Below, one piece after another: positions 52,176 through 59,775 of a DNA stretch of 64,000 nucleotides. A program made the position numbers and the translations under genes. The first letter of the stretch is position 1. Each line of letters starts with the position of its first letter. Origin of the DNA: Hyphomicrobiales bacterium (GTDB lineage: Bacteria; Pseudomonadota; Alphaproteobacteria; Rhizobiales; Beijerinckiaceae); the NCBI GenBank assembly GCA_027483795.1, contig JAIXTT010000104.1, positions 36,444 to 100,443 of the forward strand. Reading direction: 5' to 3'. A model generated the notes under the pieces. It was not told where the DNA came from, searched no databases, and saw only the letters and a list, made by a program, of their open reading frames with translations.

Positions 52176-53347
52176 CGGCCCGACCCTCCGCGGGGGCCGT
52201 AGCCCACCGCCTCGCGCTTCTCGTCCTCGGTGAGGAAGGCCGCATTGCCGACCCGCGCCCAGAGCGCCTCGCGTTCGGAGGAAAGCGCCTCCGCCCCGTC
52301 GAGATCGAGCGCCAGCGCGACCTCGCCGAAGGCCGGCGCCAGCCATTGTTCGAGGCTCTTGAGCGTGCGCTGCGCCAGCGGCAGCACCGTCTGCCGCCAG
52401 AACGTCCGGTTGGCCTCCGCGTAATTGGCGAATGTGTTGTCCCCCGGCAGTCCGAGCAGCATCGGCGGCACCCCGAAGGCGAGCGCGATCTCGCGCGCGG
52501 CGGCCGCCTTCGCCTCCATGAAGTCCATGCCCTTGGGCGAGAGCGAAAGCGGCTTCCAGTCGAGCCCGCCTTCGAGCAGCAGCGGCCGCCCGGCATTGCC
52601 CGTGCCCTGGAAGCTCGTCTCCAGTTCCGCCTTGAGCCGTTCGAACTGTTCCGCCGTGAGCGTCGTGCCCGGCGGTCCCTGATGGATCAGCGCGCCCGAA
52701 GGCCGGGCCGCATTGTCGAGCAGCGCCTTGTTCCAGGCCGCGGCGGCGTTGTGCACGTCGATCGAGGCCGCCGCCGCCTCCATGGGCGACAGCCCGTAAT
52801 GGTCGTCGAGCGGATGGAACAACGACAGATGCAGGATCGGCGTCACGCCCTCGCCGCGCTGGTCGAAGCGCACCGTCTTTCCTCCGACCGTATAGTCATA
52901 GGCGTCGGGCCGCCCGTCCGCGCCGGGCACCACCTTCATCCGGTCGGGCCGCAGCGCATAGAGTTCCGCGATCCGGTCCTGCGTCCCGACGGCTTCGAGA
53001 TAGCCGTTCCCCGAAACCAGCATGTGCCCGTAGAGCGCCTCGAGGAGCCCCGCTCCGGTGTCCCAGGGATTGGGCCGTTCGAGCAGCCGCGAGATCGGAT
53101 GCGCGATGCGCTCCTCCCGCCCCTCGAAGACGAGCACGGGGATCGACGCCGCCGCCTGCGCGATCATCCGCACCGACCGATGGACGATCGGATTGCGCTG
53201 AAACCCTTCGCGGGCGAGCGTCGTGAAGTCCCGCTGCGTCCAGACGGGCCGGCCCACGGTGTAGATCACCGCCGCCGCCCCCGCCCGCGAGGCCTTCGCC
53301 TCCGACGCCCGGCCGAACAACCGTTCGATGAAAGTCGTCATCCGCAA
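52172..53347 (-). CDS. GTA g3, portal protein (HK97 family)
   Basis: A 391-residue HK97-family portal that forms the DNA channel at the head vertex. AIIYTVGRPVWTQRD (read as VIYTVGRPVWTQRD), FQRNPIVHRSVRMIAQAAASIPVLVFEGREE, ERPNPWDTGAGLLEALYGHMLVSGNGYLE and FGVPPMLLGLPGDNTFANYAEANRTFWRQTVLPL are family landmarks. A start at 53341 (MTTFIERLFG) is possible instead of 53347. It lies 116 bases after g2, a gap that contains a dispersed palindromic repeat. Confidence 0.95.
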   Translation of the reverse strand: MRMTTFIERLFGRASEAKASRAGAAAVIYTVGRPVWTQRDFTTLAREGFQRNPIVHRSVRMIAQAAASIPVLVFEGREERIAHPISRLLERPNPWDTGAGLLEALYGHMLVSGNGYLEAVGTQDRIAELYALRPDRMKVVPGADGRPDAYDYTVGGKTVRFDQRGEGVTPILHLSLFHPLDDHYGLSPMEAAAASIDVHNAAAAWNKALLDNAARPSGALIHQGPPGTTLTAEQFERLKAELETSFQGTGNAGRPLLLEGGLDWKPLSLSPKGMDFMEAKAAAAREIALAFGVPPMLLGLPGDNTFANYAEANRTFWRQTVLPLAQRTLKSLEQWLAPAFGEVALALDLDGAEALSSEREALWARVGNAAFLTEDEKREAVGYGPRGGSGR

Positions 53348-53412
53348 CTCCTGATGTCGATTGAAAGGCGGGCGGCGCGGGACGGGCGGCGGGTTTCGTG
53401 CAAGTCCCGGTC

Positions 53413-53432
53413 ATGCCCGCGCAGGCGGGCAT
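53413..53432. repeat. Dispersed palindromic repeat between g2 and g3
   Basis: ATGCCCGC-GCAG-GCGGGCAT, a perfect 8-base stem with a 4-base loop, flanked by GTC and CCGCGTCTT as in the other copies (10162, 46882). It sits in the only sizeable gap between the early GTA genes. Confidence 0.75.
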
Positions 53433-53463
53433 CCGCGTCTTCCTCGGAACGAGACGTCCGCGC

Positions 53464-54849
53464 TCACAACCGCCTGATCCTCGCCCCGGCCTTCGGCCCG
53501 AGCGCCAGCGCCGTCACCGCCCAGACGAGCGCGTCGAGCCGGTCGGGGGATTTGCCGTTCGAAAGGCCCCATCCGTCGCCGGTCGGGCCGAAATCGCACA
53601 TCTCGTCCTCCAGCGCCTCGAAGCGGCCCGCATGCCGGATGCGGCCCTGCTCGTAGAGCAGCGCCACCGGCTCGGCCCGCACCGCCTTGCCGCGCACCGC
53701 CCGCACGGGCGTCACCGGCACGCCGGGATCGGCCTCCCGCAGCACGGCCTCGGCCATTTCCCCGCCCTGATTGGTCTCGATCACGAGCGCATCCGCCTCG
53801 AACTCCCGCCACAAGGCGGTCGCACGCTCGGCCCAGACATGCGGCCGCGCATGCTCCACCGTCGCGTCCGCGAGGATGAAGACGTTGCGCGCCGCATCGA
53901 TGCCCGCCGCCACGATCCCGCAGGCGTCGGAGCGTCGGCCCGATCCCGCGGGCGGGTCGACCGCCACCACGATCCGCACGAGCTGCGGCACGTCCGCTTC
54001 GGCGACGCGCAGACCTTCGATCCCGTCGCGCCGCCACAGCGCATCCGCCCTTTCGTTCACGAATTCGCCGTCGAGTTCCTGCCGCGCAAGCCGCGTCCCG
54101 CCGTAGCGGGCGAGCACGCCGTCGAGGAAGCCGGGCGCGAGATTGCGCGCATTGGCCCAGGTCCGCGCCCGCGTCGTCACCGTCCTCGGGTCGCCCGCGA
54201 GCCGCTTCAGCAGCGCGGTCGAGCGCGGCGTGGTCGTCACCGTCTGCCGCGGCCGCGAGCCGAGCCGCAGCCCGAACTGCAACTGGTCGAAGGTCGCCTC
54301 GCCGTTCTTCCATTTTCCCAATTCGTCGAGCCAGGCGGCCTCGAATTGCGGACCGCGCAGACTTTCCGGGTCTTCGGCCGAAAAGGTCTGCGCCACCGCG
54401 CCGTTCGGCCATTCGAGCCGCCTCCGGCTCGCCTGCCATTTCGGTCGTTCGCCGCGCGGATGCACCGCGAGCAGGCCCGAAACGCCCTCGATCATCACCT
54501 CCCGCACGTCCGCAAGCGTCTCCCCGACGAGCGCGATGCGCCCGACGGGCCGGTCCGAAAAGGGCGGAAGGCCCAGCGCCATGCCGCGGACCCATTCGGC
54601 GCCCGCCCGCGTCTTGCCCGCGCCGCGCCCGCCGAGCACGAGCCAGACGGACCAGTCGGGCCCTTCCGGCGGCAAAGACGGCGGCAGCTGGTCCGGCCGC
54701 GCCCAAGCGCTCCAGTCCTTGTCCATGAATTCGGCGAAGGCGAAATCGATCTCCGCGAGCAGCGCCTCCGCCTCACCCTTTTCGTAGGCGAGCTTCAAGA
54801 CGTCGAACCAGCTCGGCCCTGAGGGCTTCGGGGGTGACGGCAGCGACAT
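53464..54849 (-). CDS. GTA g2, large terminase
   Basis: A 461-residue terminase large subunit, the motor that packages random host DNA. Walker A is LVLGGRGAGKTRAG (~71-82), Walker B and the catalytic glutamate are in AAWLDELGKW, and the C-terminal RNase H-like nuclease shows VVAVDPPAGSGRRSDACGIV, VIETNQGGEMAEAVL and SPDRLDALVWAVTAL. ATG at 54847-54849 has AAGGAGGA seven bases ahead. This start lies 77 bases inside the end of g1, an unusually long overlap; a later ATG (54726) has no ribosome-binding site. Confidence 0.96.
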   Translation of the reverse strand: MSLPSPPKPSGPSWFDVLKLAYEKGEAEALLAEIDFAFAEFMDKDWSAWARPDQLPPSLPPEGPDWSVWLVLGGRGAGKTRAGAEWVRGMALGLPPFSDRPVGRIALVGETLADVREVMIEGVSGLLAVHPRGERPKWQASRRRLEWPNGAVAQTFSAEDPESLRGPQFEAAWLDELGKWKNGEATFDQLQFGLRLGSRPRQTVTTTPRSTALLKRLAGDPRTVTTRARTWANARNLAPGFLDGVLARYGGTRLARQELDGEFVNERADALWRRDGIEGLRVAEADVPQLVRIVVAVDPPAGSGRRSDACGIVAAGIDAARNVFILADATVEHARPHVWAERATALWREFEADALVIETNQGGEMAEAVLREADPGVPVTPVRAVRGKAVRAEPVALLYEQGRIRHAGRFEALEDEMCDFGPTGDGWGLSNGKSPDRLDALVWAVTALALGPKAGARIRRL

Positions 54850-55249
54850 CGTCGTCCTCCTTCGTCTTCCCCCCGGCCAAACCGTCCTCCAGCGCGACCA
54901 GCTCCCTCACGGTCTTCACCAGCGTCGCGGTCATGCGCGCATCGCGTTCGTCGGGGCCCCCGCCCTCCCCGCAACGCCGCATGCGCGCCTCGATCTCGGC
55001 GAGCTGCGCGTCGGCGGCGGCCCAGATCCGGGCCACGAGCCGGCGGCGCGCATCGTCCGTCGGGGCGGCTTCGGGGCGTCCCGCCTCCGACCGTCGCGGA
55101 TGTCTCAGGCCCCAGCCCTCGCGACGCACGAGGTTCACGAGGGACGGGATGCCGATGCCCGCGCGACGGGCGATCTCCGCCACCGTCACGTCCCGGCCCC
55201 GATAAAGGTCCCGGATCTCGTTCAGCGGCAAAGCCGGGATCTTCCGCAT
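54773..55249 (-). CDS. GTA g1, small terminase-like DNA-binding protein
   Basis: A 158-residue protein in the g1 position. The N-terminus is a helix-turn-helix (LPLNEIRDLYRGRDVTVAEIARRAGIGIPSLVNLVRREGWGLRHP), the middle a helical oligomerization region (RRLVARIWAAADAQLAEIEARMRR; MTATLVKTVRELVALEDGLAGGKT), as in small terminases. Start chosen at 55249 because in-frame starts further up (55309, 55327) would place a terminator hairpin and a -10 box inside the coding region. A CGGAGGG ribosome-binding site lies at about -15. Its last 77 bases overlap g2. Confidence 0.85.
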   Translation of the reverse strand: MRKIPALPLNEIRDLYRGRDVTVAEIARRAGIGIPSLVNLVRREGWGLRHPRRSEAGRPEAAPTDDARRRLVARIWAAADAQLAEIEARMRRCGEGGGPDERDARMTATLVKTVRELVALEDGLAGGKTKEDDDVAAVTPEALRAELVRRLEARLRKG

Positions 55250-55275
55250 GCGGCCCAAAGCGCCCTCCGGAATGG

Positions 55276-55301
55276 AAAAGGCCCGGGGTTCCCCCCGGGC
55301 C
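55276..55301 (-). terminator. Intrinsic terminator / attenuator in front of GTA g1
   Basis: On the minus strand GGCCCGGGG-GGAA-CCCCGGGCC forms a perfect nine-base stem with a four-base loop, followed by TTTTCC. It lies 43 bases after the stop of the upstream gene and 27 bases before the g1 start, and also about 20 bases downstream of the predicted start point of the g1 promoter. Confidence 0.75.
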
Positions 55302-55326
55302 GTCCGCATTTCTCGACGATGCAACA

Positions 55327-55355
55327 AGACTACGGGAACACCGTCACACTGTCAA
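55327..55355 (-). promoter_or_regulatory. Sigma70-type promoter ahead of GTA g1
   Basis: TTGACA (55355-55350), a 17-base spacer and TAGTCT (55332-55327). The -35 box is a perfect match and lies in the last codons of the upstream gene. A start at about A55320 would give a leader that runs straight into the hairpin at 55301-55280. Confidence 0.65.
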
Positions 55356-55727
55356 TGACTTTTTTCCTATTTTTTGCCGGTCAAGCGCCGAGGCCAGCGC
55401 GGCGCGCAATTCCTGCGGGTCGCGGGGGCAGGCGTCCTCGTCGTTCGCGGCATCCTCGTCGAGCATGCGGCGATGGTCATGCTCCTCGGCCGCCGCGAGA
55501 TCGCGGAGCGTGCGGGCGAGCAGCGCCGCCACGCGCGCCTGGCGCTCGAGACGGCGCAGGGCGGCGTCGCCGCGCATGCGGCGCTCCATGAAGGAGCCGT
55601 GGTCCGCGACAAGCCGATCGACATGCGTCAGGAGGCGGGCGGCCAATTCCGCGCCGTCGGCGGCGGTCTCCGAGGAAGCGGGGGAAAGTCGGTCTGCGCT
55701 GAAAATCGTGCCGTTCGTGGAAAACAT
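55344..55727 (-). CDS. Conserved-looking hypothetical protein, helical
   Basis: A 127-residue, mostly helical protein upstream of the GTA cluster. Visible are a Thr/Ser-rich start, a long charged helix (LAARLLTHVDRLVADHGSFMERRMRGDAALRRLERQARVAALLARTLRDLAAAEEHDH in pieces), then an acidic stretch (MLDEDAANDEDACPRDPQE) and a basic end (DRQKIGKKSLTV). I do not recognise a family. Start codon ATG 55727 with CGGAG ahead; a strong promoter candidate lies about 80-110 bases upstream. The last codons contain the -35 box used by g1. A regulator of the cluster is possible but unproven. Confidence 0.75.
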   Translation of the reverse strand: MFSTNGTIFSADRLSPASSETAADGAELAARLLTHVDRLVADHGSFMERRMRGDAALRRLERQARVAALLARTLRDLAAAEEHDHRRMLDEDAANDEDACPRDPQELRAALASALDRQKIGKKSLTV

Positions 55728-55810
55728 GAGCGGACGCTCCGGGCTGGTCCGAAATCGGGAGCATTGAACGCCGCCGCCGCGCTCCGGACACGCGGGTTGA
55801 ACATACCGCA

Positions 55811-55840
55811 AAAGTAGCGGGTCTGCGCACGGAGTGTCAA
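55811..55840 (-). promoter_or_regulatory. Sigma70-type promoter for the gene at 55344-55727
   Basis: TTGACA (55840-55835) and TACTTT (55816-55811) with an 18-base spacer on the minus strand, giving a leader of about 75 bases. Confidence 0.6.
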
Positions 55841-55873
55841 GGATTGTAGTCCTACCCTTTCGTCCAGTAGACT

Positions 55874-56395
55874 TTACGGCGATTTTTTTCTCCGGGCCTT
55901 CGCAGGCCATGCCAGCGGCCAGTTTCTGATGCGGTCGGGCAGGTCCTCCAGCGGCACCTCGTGCTCCAGCGCGAAGACCCTTCCGGCGACGGAAACCCCC
56001 GCTTCGAGAACGGTTTCCGGCCGTCCCGACACCAAAGGATGCCACCAGGGCAGATCCTTCCCCTCGGCGATCAGACGGTAGGCGCAGGTCTTGGGGAGCC
56101 AAGGCAGGCCGGAGGCCGCTTCCGGCGTCAAACGGACGCAGTCCGAGACGCGCTCGGTGCGGTTCTCATAGTCCGAACAGCGGCATCCCGCCGTATCGAA
56201 CAGGGTGCAGGCCACGTCCGTGGCGTAATGCCGGCCCGTGTCCTCGTCTTCGAGCTTCATCAGGCAGCAGCGCCCGCAGCCGTCGCAGAGGCTTTCCCAT
56301 TCCTCGGGCGTCATCTCGACGAGGGTCTTCGTCCGCCAGAAGGGCGCTTCGCTCACCACGAGGGCTCCATGCGCCGTCGCGGCGCGCCGCACCAT
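55874..56395 (-). CDS. YcgN family cysteine cluster protein (UPF0260)
   Basis: A 173-residue YcgN/UPF0260 protein. Eight or so conserved cysteines lie in [43 protein letters not shown] and LPKTCAYRL, as expected for a zinc or iron-sulfur site; [13 protein letters not shown] is also typical. Function of the family is not settled. The start at 56395 adds a few residues before the usual family start and could be internal (56323 region, MTPEEWESL). Confidence 0.92.
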   Translation of the reverse strand: MVRRAATAHGALVVSEAPFWRTKTLVEMTPEEWESLCDGCGRCCLMKLEDEDTGRHYATDVACTLFDTAGCRCSDYENRTERVSDCVRLTPEAASGLPWLPKTCAYRLIAEGKDLPWWHPLVSGRPETVLEAGVSVAGRVFALEHEVPLEDLPDRIRNWPLAWPAKARRKKSP

Positions 56396-56407
56396 AACGC
56401 GACGCGA

Positions 56408-56608
56408 TCAATCCGTCAGGTCGGTCGAGGCTGCCGCCGACCTTGCGCGAGCCCGTTTCCTCTTCGGAGCCGGGTCGGCGGCCCATCGCGAATAGCGGAC
56501 GCCGAGAAACGGCAGGATCCGCGCCGACCCTTCCCCGAGGTCGCGGCTGCGCCGCCGGCCCTGCGGGGGCGAACCCCCGTGTTCCGAGAACCGAATCAAC
56601 TCGCCCAT
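56408..56608 (-). CDS. Small hypothetical protein, basic C-terminus
   Basis: A 66-residue protein starting MGELIRFSEHGGSPPQGRRR and ending in a basic nuclear-like run (APKRKRARARSAAASTDLTD). GGGAGG stands five bases before the ATG at 56608. I do not recognise it; it lies 12 bases before the YcgN-like gene on the same strand and may be co-transcribed. The 140 bases upstream hold no gene. Confidence 0.6.
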   Translation of the reverse strand: MGELIRFSEHGGSPPQGRRRSRDLGEGSARILPFLGVRYSRWAADPAPKRKRARARSAAASTDLTD

Positions 56609-56748
56609 CGATGCCTCCCGAGCCGCGATCACAAGCTCTGCCTAGGATGTCAGGGTTAACGAAAACTGAACCGCCACTCGTAAAAACGGCGTTATCCTTT
56701 CCGACAACTTGTACGGAAGGCGCCCGCGACCGGGCGGGACCGCGCGGT

Positions 56749-57117
56749 TCAGAGGCCGGATGCCGACGGAGAGCCCGCCTCTTCGGGCAGCAGGAAGCTG
56801 CGCCCGGAACGGTCCTCCACCTCGACGATCCAGAGATCGGGATCGAAGCGAAGCTCCTTCTCGATCCGCGCTTCCGCCGCGGCGTTCTCGATCGCCTCCT
56901 GCGGATGCATCCGCACGAAGCGGCGCTCGGTCTCGCCTTCGCCGAAGAACGATTGCGGCGCAGGCCCGTAAAGGGCGACGTTTCCGTCCAGACGGTCGAT
57001 CTTGATCAGGATCGCTCCGGCTTCCGCCGCGCCGCGGCGACGCATCACCGCGAAGGCGCCCGCGATCTCGCAACGCCGCCGATAGGCCGCGACCCAGATT
57101 TCGGATTTCAGCCGCAC
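56749..57117 (-). CDS. DUF1491 family protein
   Basis: A 122-residue DUF1491 protein, found mostly in alphaproteobacteria and without known function. The family start MRLKSEIWVAAYRRRCEIAG, the RRRGAAEAGAILIKIDRLDG segment and the C-terminal DPDLWIVEVEDRSGRSFLLPE are clear. It starts four bases after the stop of the peptidoglycan-binding gene, so it is the third gene of a small operon. Confidence 0.92.
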   Translation of the reverse strand: MRLKSEIWVAAYRRRCEIAGAFAVMRRRGAAEAGAILIKIDRLDGNVALYGPAPQSFFGEGETERRFVRMHPQEAIENAAAEARIEKELRFDPDLWIVEVEDRSGRSFLLPEEAGSPSASGL

Positions 57118-57121
57118 CGGA

Positions 57122-57679
57122 TCATTCCGCGGGCAGACCGGAGGCGGCGGCGAGATCCTGAACGAGCTTCCGCGTGATCTCGCCGCGTGGCGGGAGACCC
57201 CGGTCCTTCTCCCAGCGTTCGAGAGCCTGCCGCGTGCCGGGTCCGTAGACGCCGTCGGGCTTCAGCGGTCCGTAACCGAGCTTGGTCAGCGCACGCTGGA
57301 CGAACAGCACTTCGCGCAGCGGGTCGGAGCCGCTCGATTGGCGGATGAGCCCGGCGATGGGGTCGGAGGGCGGCAAGGGCACCGCGGCGGGCGGCGCGGG
57401 CGCGCGGGCGGCGCCCGCCGCCCCCGTCGTCTCGCCGGCCGTCTTCGCGACGGGGCCCTTCGCCGGCGCGGGCTCGGCGAAAAGGGGGGCGGGATGGCGG
57501 CCCACCTGAAGAACCAGCGCATTGAAGAGAAAACCGAAGGCGACCATGCCCGCGAAGGCGATGCCCGCGACCCGCGCCGGACGGCGCGCCACGGCCCTGG
57601 CGAGACGCGAAAAGGCGCGGCCGAGCGGCCGGGCGGGCCGCCGGCCTTCCTCTTGGATGCGATCCGCCGCGTCAGGCAC
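57122..57679 (-). CDS. Membrane-anchored peptidoglycan-binding domain protein (GTG start)
   Basis: A 185-residue protein with a basic cytoplasmic start, one membrane helix (VAGIAFAGMVAFGFLFNALVL), a Pro/Ala-rich periplasmic linker and a C-terminal PG_binding_1 domain (VLFVQRALTKLGYGPLKPDGVYGPGTRQALERWEKDRGLPPRGEITRKLV). It likely anchors to peptidoglycan, as in division or envelope proteins; no enzyme domain is present. GTG at 57677-57679 has AGGAGG nine bases ahead. The start overlaps the preceding gene by eight bases. Confidence 0.88.
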   Translation of the reverse strand: MPDAADRIQEEGRRPARPLGRAFSRLARAVARRPARVAGIAFAGMVAFGFLFNALVLQVGRHPAPLFAEPAPAKGPVAKTAGETTGAAGAARAPAPPAAVPLPPSDPIAGLIRQSSGSDPLREVLFVQRALTKLGYGPLKPDGVYGPGTRQALERWEKDRGLPPRGEITRKLVQDLAAASGLPAE

Positions 57680-58778
57680 GTCTCGAAACCTCCTCGAACG
57701 GCCGAAGTCCGGAATCCCGGGCACGAGCCTCGGGACGCAGACGAACGACGGCGGAATCGCCGCCGGACGATCCGTGACGATCATACGCCGAAACCGCGAC
57801 GACCGCAGCCTCCGTCGTCGAAGGCACGGGCTCGATGCGGGCGAAGATCAGGCAGATATCCGTGCCGACGCCCCCTCGGCCGCCGGGCAGTCCCGCCAGC
57901 CGGGCTTCGAAGGCCCGCGGCGCGCCGCCCCGATCCGCGTCGACCAACCGCAGAGGCAGCCTGACCGTCCCTCCCTCCGCGCGCACCATGGCCGCGGCGG
58001 CGTCGAGCGCGGCGCGGTCGAAGGGATGGATCGCGGCCCTCCAGTCCCATCCCGATCCCTCCTCGGGCAGGATCGCCAGCGCCGCACCGTTGGCCGCGAG
58101 CAGCGAACCGTCCGCCGCGAGCCTGAGCATCGGCTCCGTCGCGAGCCGCATCTGGAGTTCGGCCGCGTCCCGTGCCGCCGCCGCGTTTCCGCGCGCTGCG
58201 GCGAGCGTCGCCGCGAGCCGCGCGGCCGATCGGCCCGACAGGAGCGGAACGGCGATCCCCGCCGCGACGGCCGCCGGCCATCCTGCGCCGAGCCCGAACA
58301 CGCCCGCGGCCGCCGCCGCCGCTCCCGCGCCCGAGGCGAACAGGAGGGCGCGCGAAGGCGACGTCCCCGCTGCCGCCGCCTCGAAGGGCAAGAGCGCCGC
58401 GGCCAGCAGCGCCACCGCCGCCGGAACGGGGCCCAGAACCGCCGCGGCGAGACAGACGAGCGGAAAGAGCCCGGCCGAGACCTCCCGCAGGGCCCCCCGC
58501 TCGCCCCGCGACAGCGCGAGCGAGGCCGGAACCGCCTGCAGGATCAGGATGAAGAGCGCGGCCCCGGTCGCCGGACCGACGCCCCCGCCGAGGACGAACA
58601 GCGGAACCGATCCCGCCGCGAGCGCCGCGACGAGGAAGCGCGGAGCCGCGAAATCGCGCAACTCCGCCTCTTCGCCGCTCCCGTCGCCGCTTGCCGCCGG
58701 ATCCTTGCCGGACGATCGATGATCAATGAAGAATTCGAACGCCAAACTGAAAACTCGCTTCTTTCCAATGCGCATCAA
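57672..58778 (-). CDS. Multi-span membrane protein with cytoplasmic PAS-like domain, no kinase
   Basis: A 368-residue protein with about six hydrophobic segments (~50-200; LVAALAAGSVPLFVLGGGVG, GPATGAALFILILQAVPASL, and others) followed by a PAS-like domain (LQMRLATEPMLRLAADGSLLAANGAALAILPEEG; WRAAIHPFDRAALDAAAAMVRAEGGTVRLPLRLVD). The layout is that of a sensor kinase, but the chain stops where the histidine kinase would begin, giving an orphan sensor. It overlaps the peptidoglycan-binding gene, so the pair is made together. Role is unknown; a signal input to envelope growth is one idea. ATG at 58778 or 58775. Confidence 0.75.
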   Translation of the reverse strand: MMRIGKKRVFSLAFEFFIDHRSSGKDPAASGDGSGEEAELRDFAAPRFLVAALAAGSVPLFVLGGGVGPATGAALFILILQAVPASLALSRGERGALREVSAGLFPLVCLAAAVLGPVPAAVALLAAALLPFEAAAAGTSPSRALLFASGAGAAAAAAGVFGLGAGWPAAVAAGIAVPLLSGRSAARLAATLAAARGNAAAARDAAELQMRLATEPMLRLAADGSLLAANGAALAILPEEGSGWDWRAAIHPFDRAALDAAAAMVRAEGGTVRLPLRLVDADRGGAPRAFEARLAGLPGGRGGVGTDICLIFARIEPVPSTTEAAVVAVSAYDRHGSSGGDSAVVRLRPEARARDSGLRPFEEVSRRA

Positions 58779-58918
58779 AATGCCGGCATCGGCTTAATCG
58801 AAGCTGAACCTTGAAGACGTCGCATGAATTACGATTTCATTTACCATGGACGAGACCATCACGGGACAAGTCGTATTTCGTGATAGTTTGAAGAACTTTC
58901 GGAAGCGTCGAGCCGCCC

Positions 58919-59296
58919 ATGTTCGGAACCGTCTTCAGGTCCATCGTCGTCATCGGAGCCGTCTACGCCCTGTCGCCGAGCCGCGACGAGAGCGCGGCGT
59001 CCGCGAAGATCGTCGGAGCCGAGCCGTCCGCTCGGATCGCAGACGTCGCCGCCCGAGCGGCGCCGAGCCTCGATGATCTGGTCGCCGCCGCCGGTCGCCT
59101 CTGCATCGACGATCCCGCCGCCTGCGCGGGCGCCGCCAAGGCCGTCGCCGGGGTCGCCGCGGGGGTCGTCGCCTCCTCGAAACCCGCATCCGCGGGAGCC
59201 ACGCCCCCGAAGCCGGACGGCGAAAGCCTCGCCGCCCTGCTGGAGGCCGCGAGCCGCCTTCCCGCCCGGCCCGAGACGAAAAACCGGGCGAACTGA
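58919..59296 (+). CDS. DUF5330-like small exported protein
   Basis: A 125-residue protein with an N-terminal hydrophobic anchor (FGTVFRSIVVIGAVYALSPS) and the core LVAAAGRLCIDDPAACAGAAKAVAGVA, whose paired cysteines and spacing resemble DUF5330 proteins of Rhizobiales. Function is unknown. It is divergent from the PAS membrane gene (140-base gap, AT-richer than average, no clear operator seen) and 47 bases before sufE. Confidence 0.7.
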   Translation: MFGTVFRSIVVIGAVYALSPSRDESAASAKIVGAEPSARIADVAARAAPSLDDLVAAAGRLCIDDPAACAGAAKAVAGVAAGVVASSKPASAGATPPKPDGESLAALLEAASRLPARPETKNRAN

Positions 59297-59343
59297 TCCG
59301 GCCCGCTCTATATGAGGGGCGGAAGCACGCCCGTGAGGAGCCC

Positions 59344-59775
59344 ATGCCGCTCGACATCGACGAGGTCGTCGAAACCTTCGCCATGCTGGACGAATGGGAC
59401 GACCGCTATCGTTACCTGATCGACCTGGGGCGCGAACTGGAACCCCTCCCCGAAGCCGCGCATTCGGAGGAGAACCGCGTTCTCGGCTGCGCGAGCCGGG
59501 TCTGGATCGAGACCGCCGTGGACCGCTCCGGCGGCGAGCCCGTCCTCCGCTTCCGCGGCGACAGCGACGCCCATATCGTCCGCGGTCTCGTCGCCCTGAC
59601 ATTGGCCTTCTATTCCGGACGGCCCGCCAAGGACATCACGGAGGCGGACGTCTTCGCCCTGTTCAAGACGCTGGGCCTCGCCGAACATCTGACCCCGCAG
59701 CGCTCCAACGGCGTGCGGTCCATGATCGAGCGCATCCGGCGCGACGCTCGCGAAGCCCTCGCCGTTCAGGCCTGA
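59344..59775 (+). CDS. sufE: Cysteine desulfurase sulfur acceptor SufE
   Basis: A 143-residue SufE, which takes persulfide sulfur from SufS for iron-sulfur cluster assembly. The acceptor cysteine is C49 in NRVLGCASRVWI; DDRYRYLIDLGRELEPLPE and RGLVALTLAFYSGRPAKDI are standard. GAGGAG precedes the ATG by four bases. No suf operon is nearby, so it is an unlinked copy, as often in Rhizobiales. Its end overlaps the DUF6456 gene by ten bases, tail to tail. Confidence 0.95.
   Translation: MPLDIDEVVETFAMLDEWDDRYRYLIDLGRELEPLPEAAHSEENRVLGCASRVWIETAVDRSGGEPVLRFRGDSDAHIVRGLVALTLAFYSGRPAKDITEADVFALFKTLGLAEHLTPQRSNGVRSMIERIRRDAREALAVQA

Noticed and set aside
38534..55249. Region as a resident prophage
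   Set aside because: No integrase, excisionase, repressor, replication or lysis genes and no att-like flanking repeats or tRNA; gene order is that of a gene transfer agent.
55250..55327. Longer g1 protein starting at 55309 or 55327
   Set aside because: It would include a perfect terminator hairpin and overlap the -10 box; the residues encoded are low-complexity.
56652..56662. GGTTAACG upstream of the 66-residue gene as a CtrA site
   Set aside because: Only one half-site; the TTAA-N7-TTAA spacing of a full CtrA box is absent.
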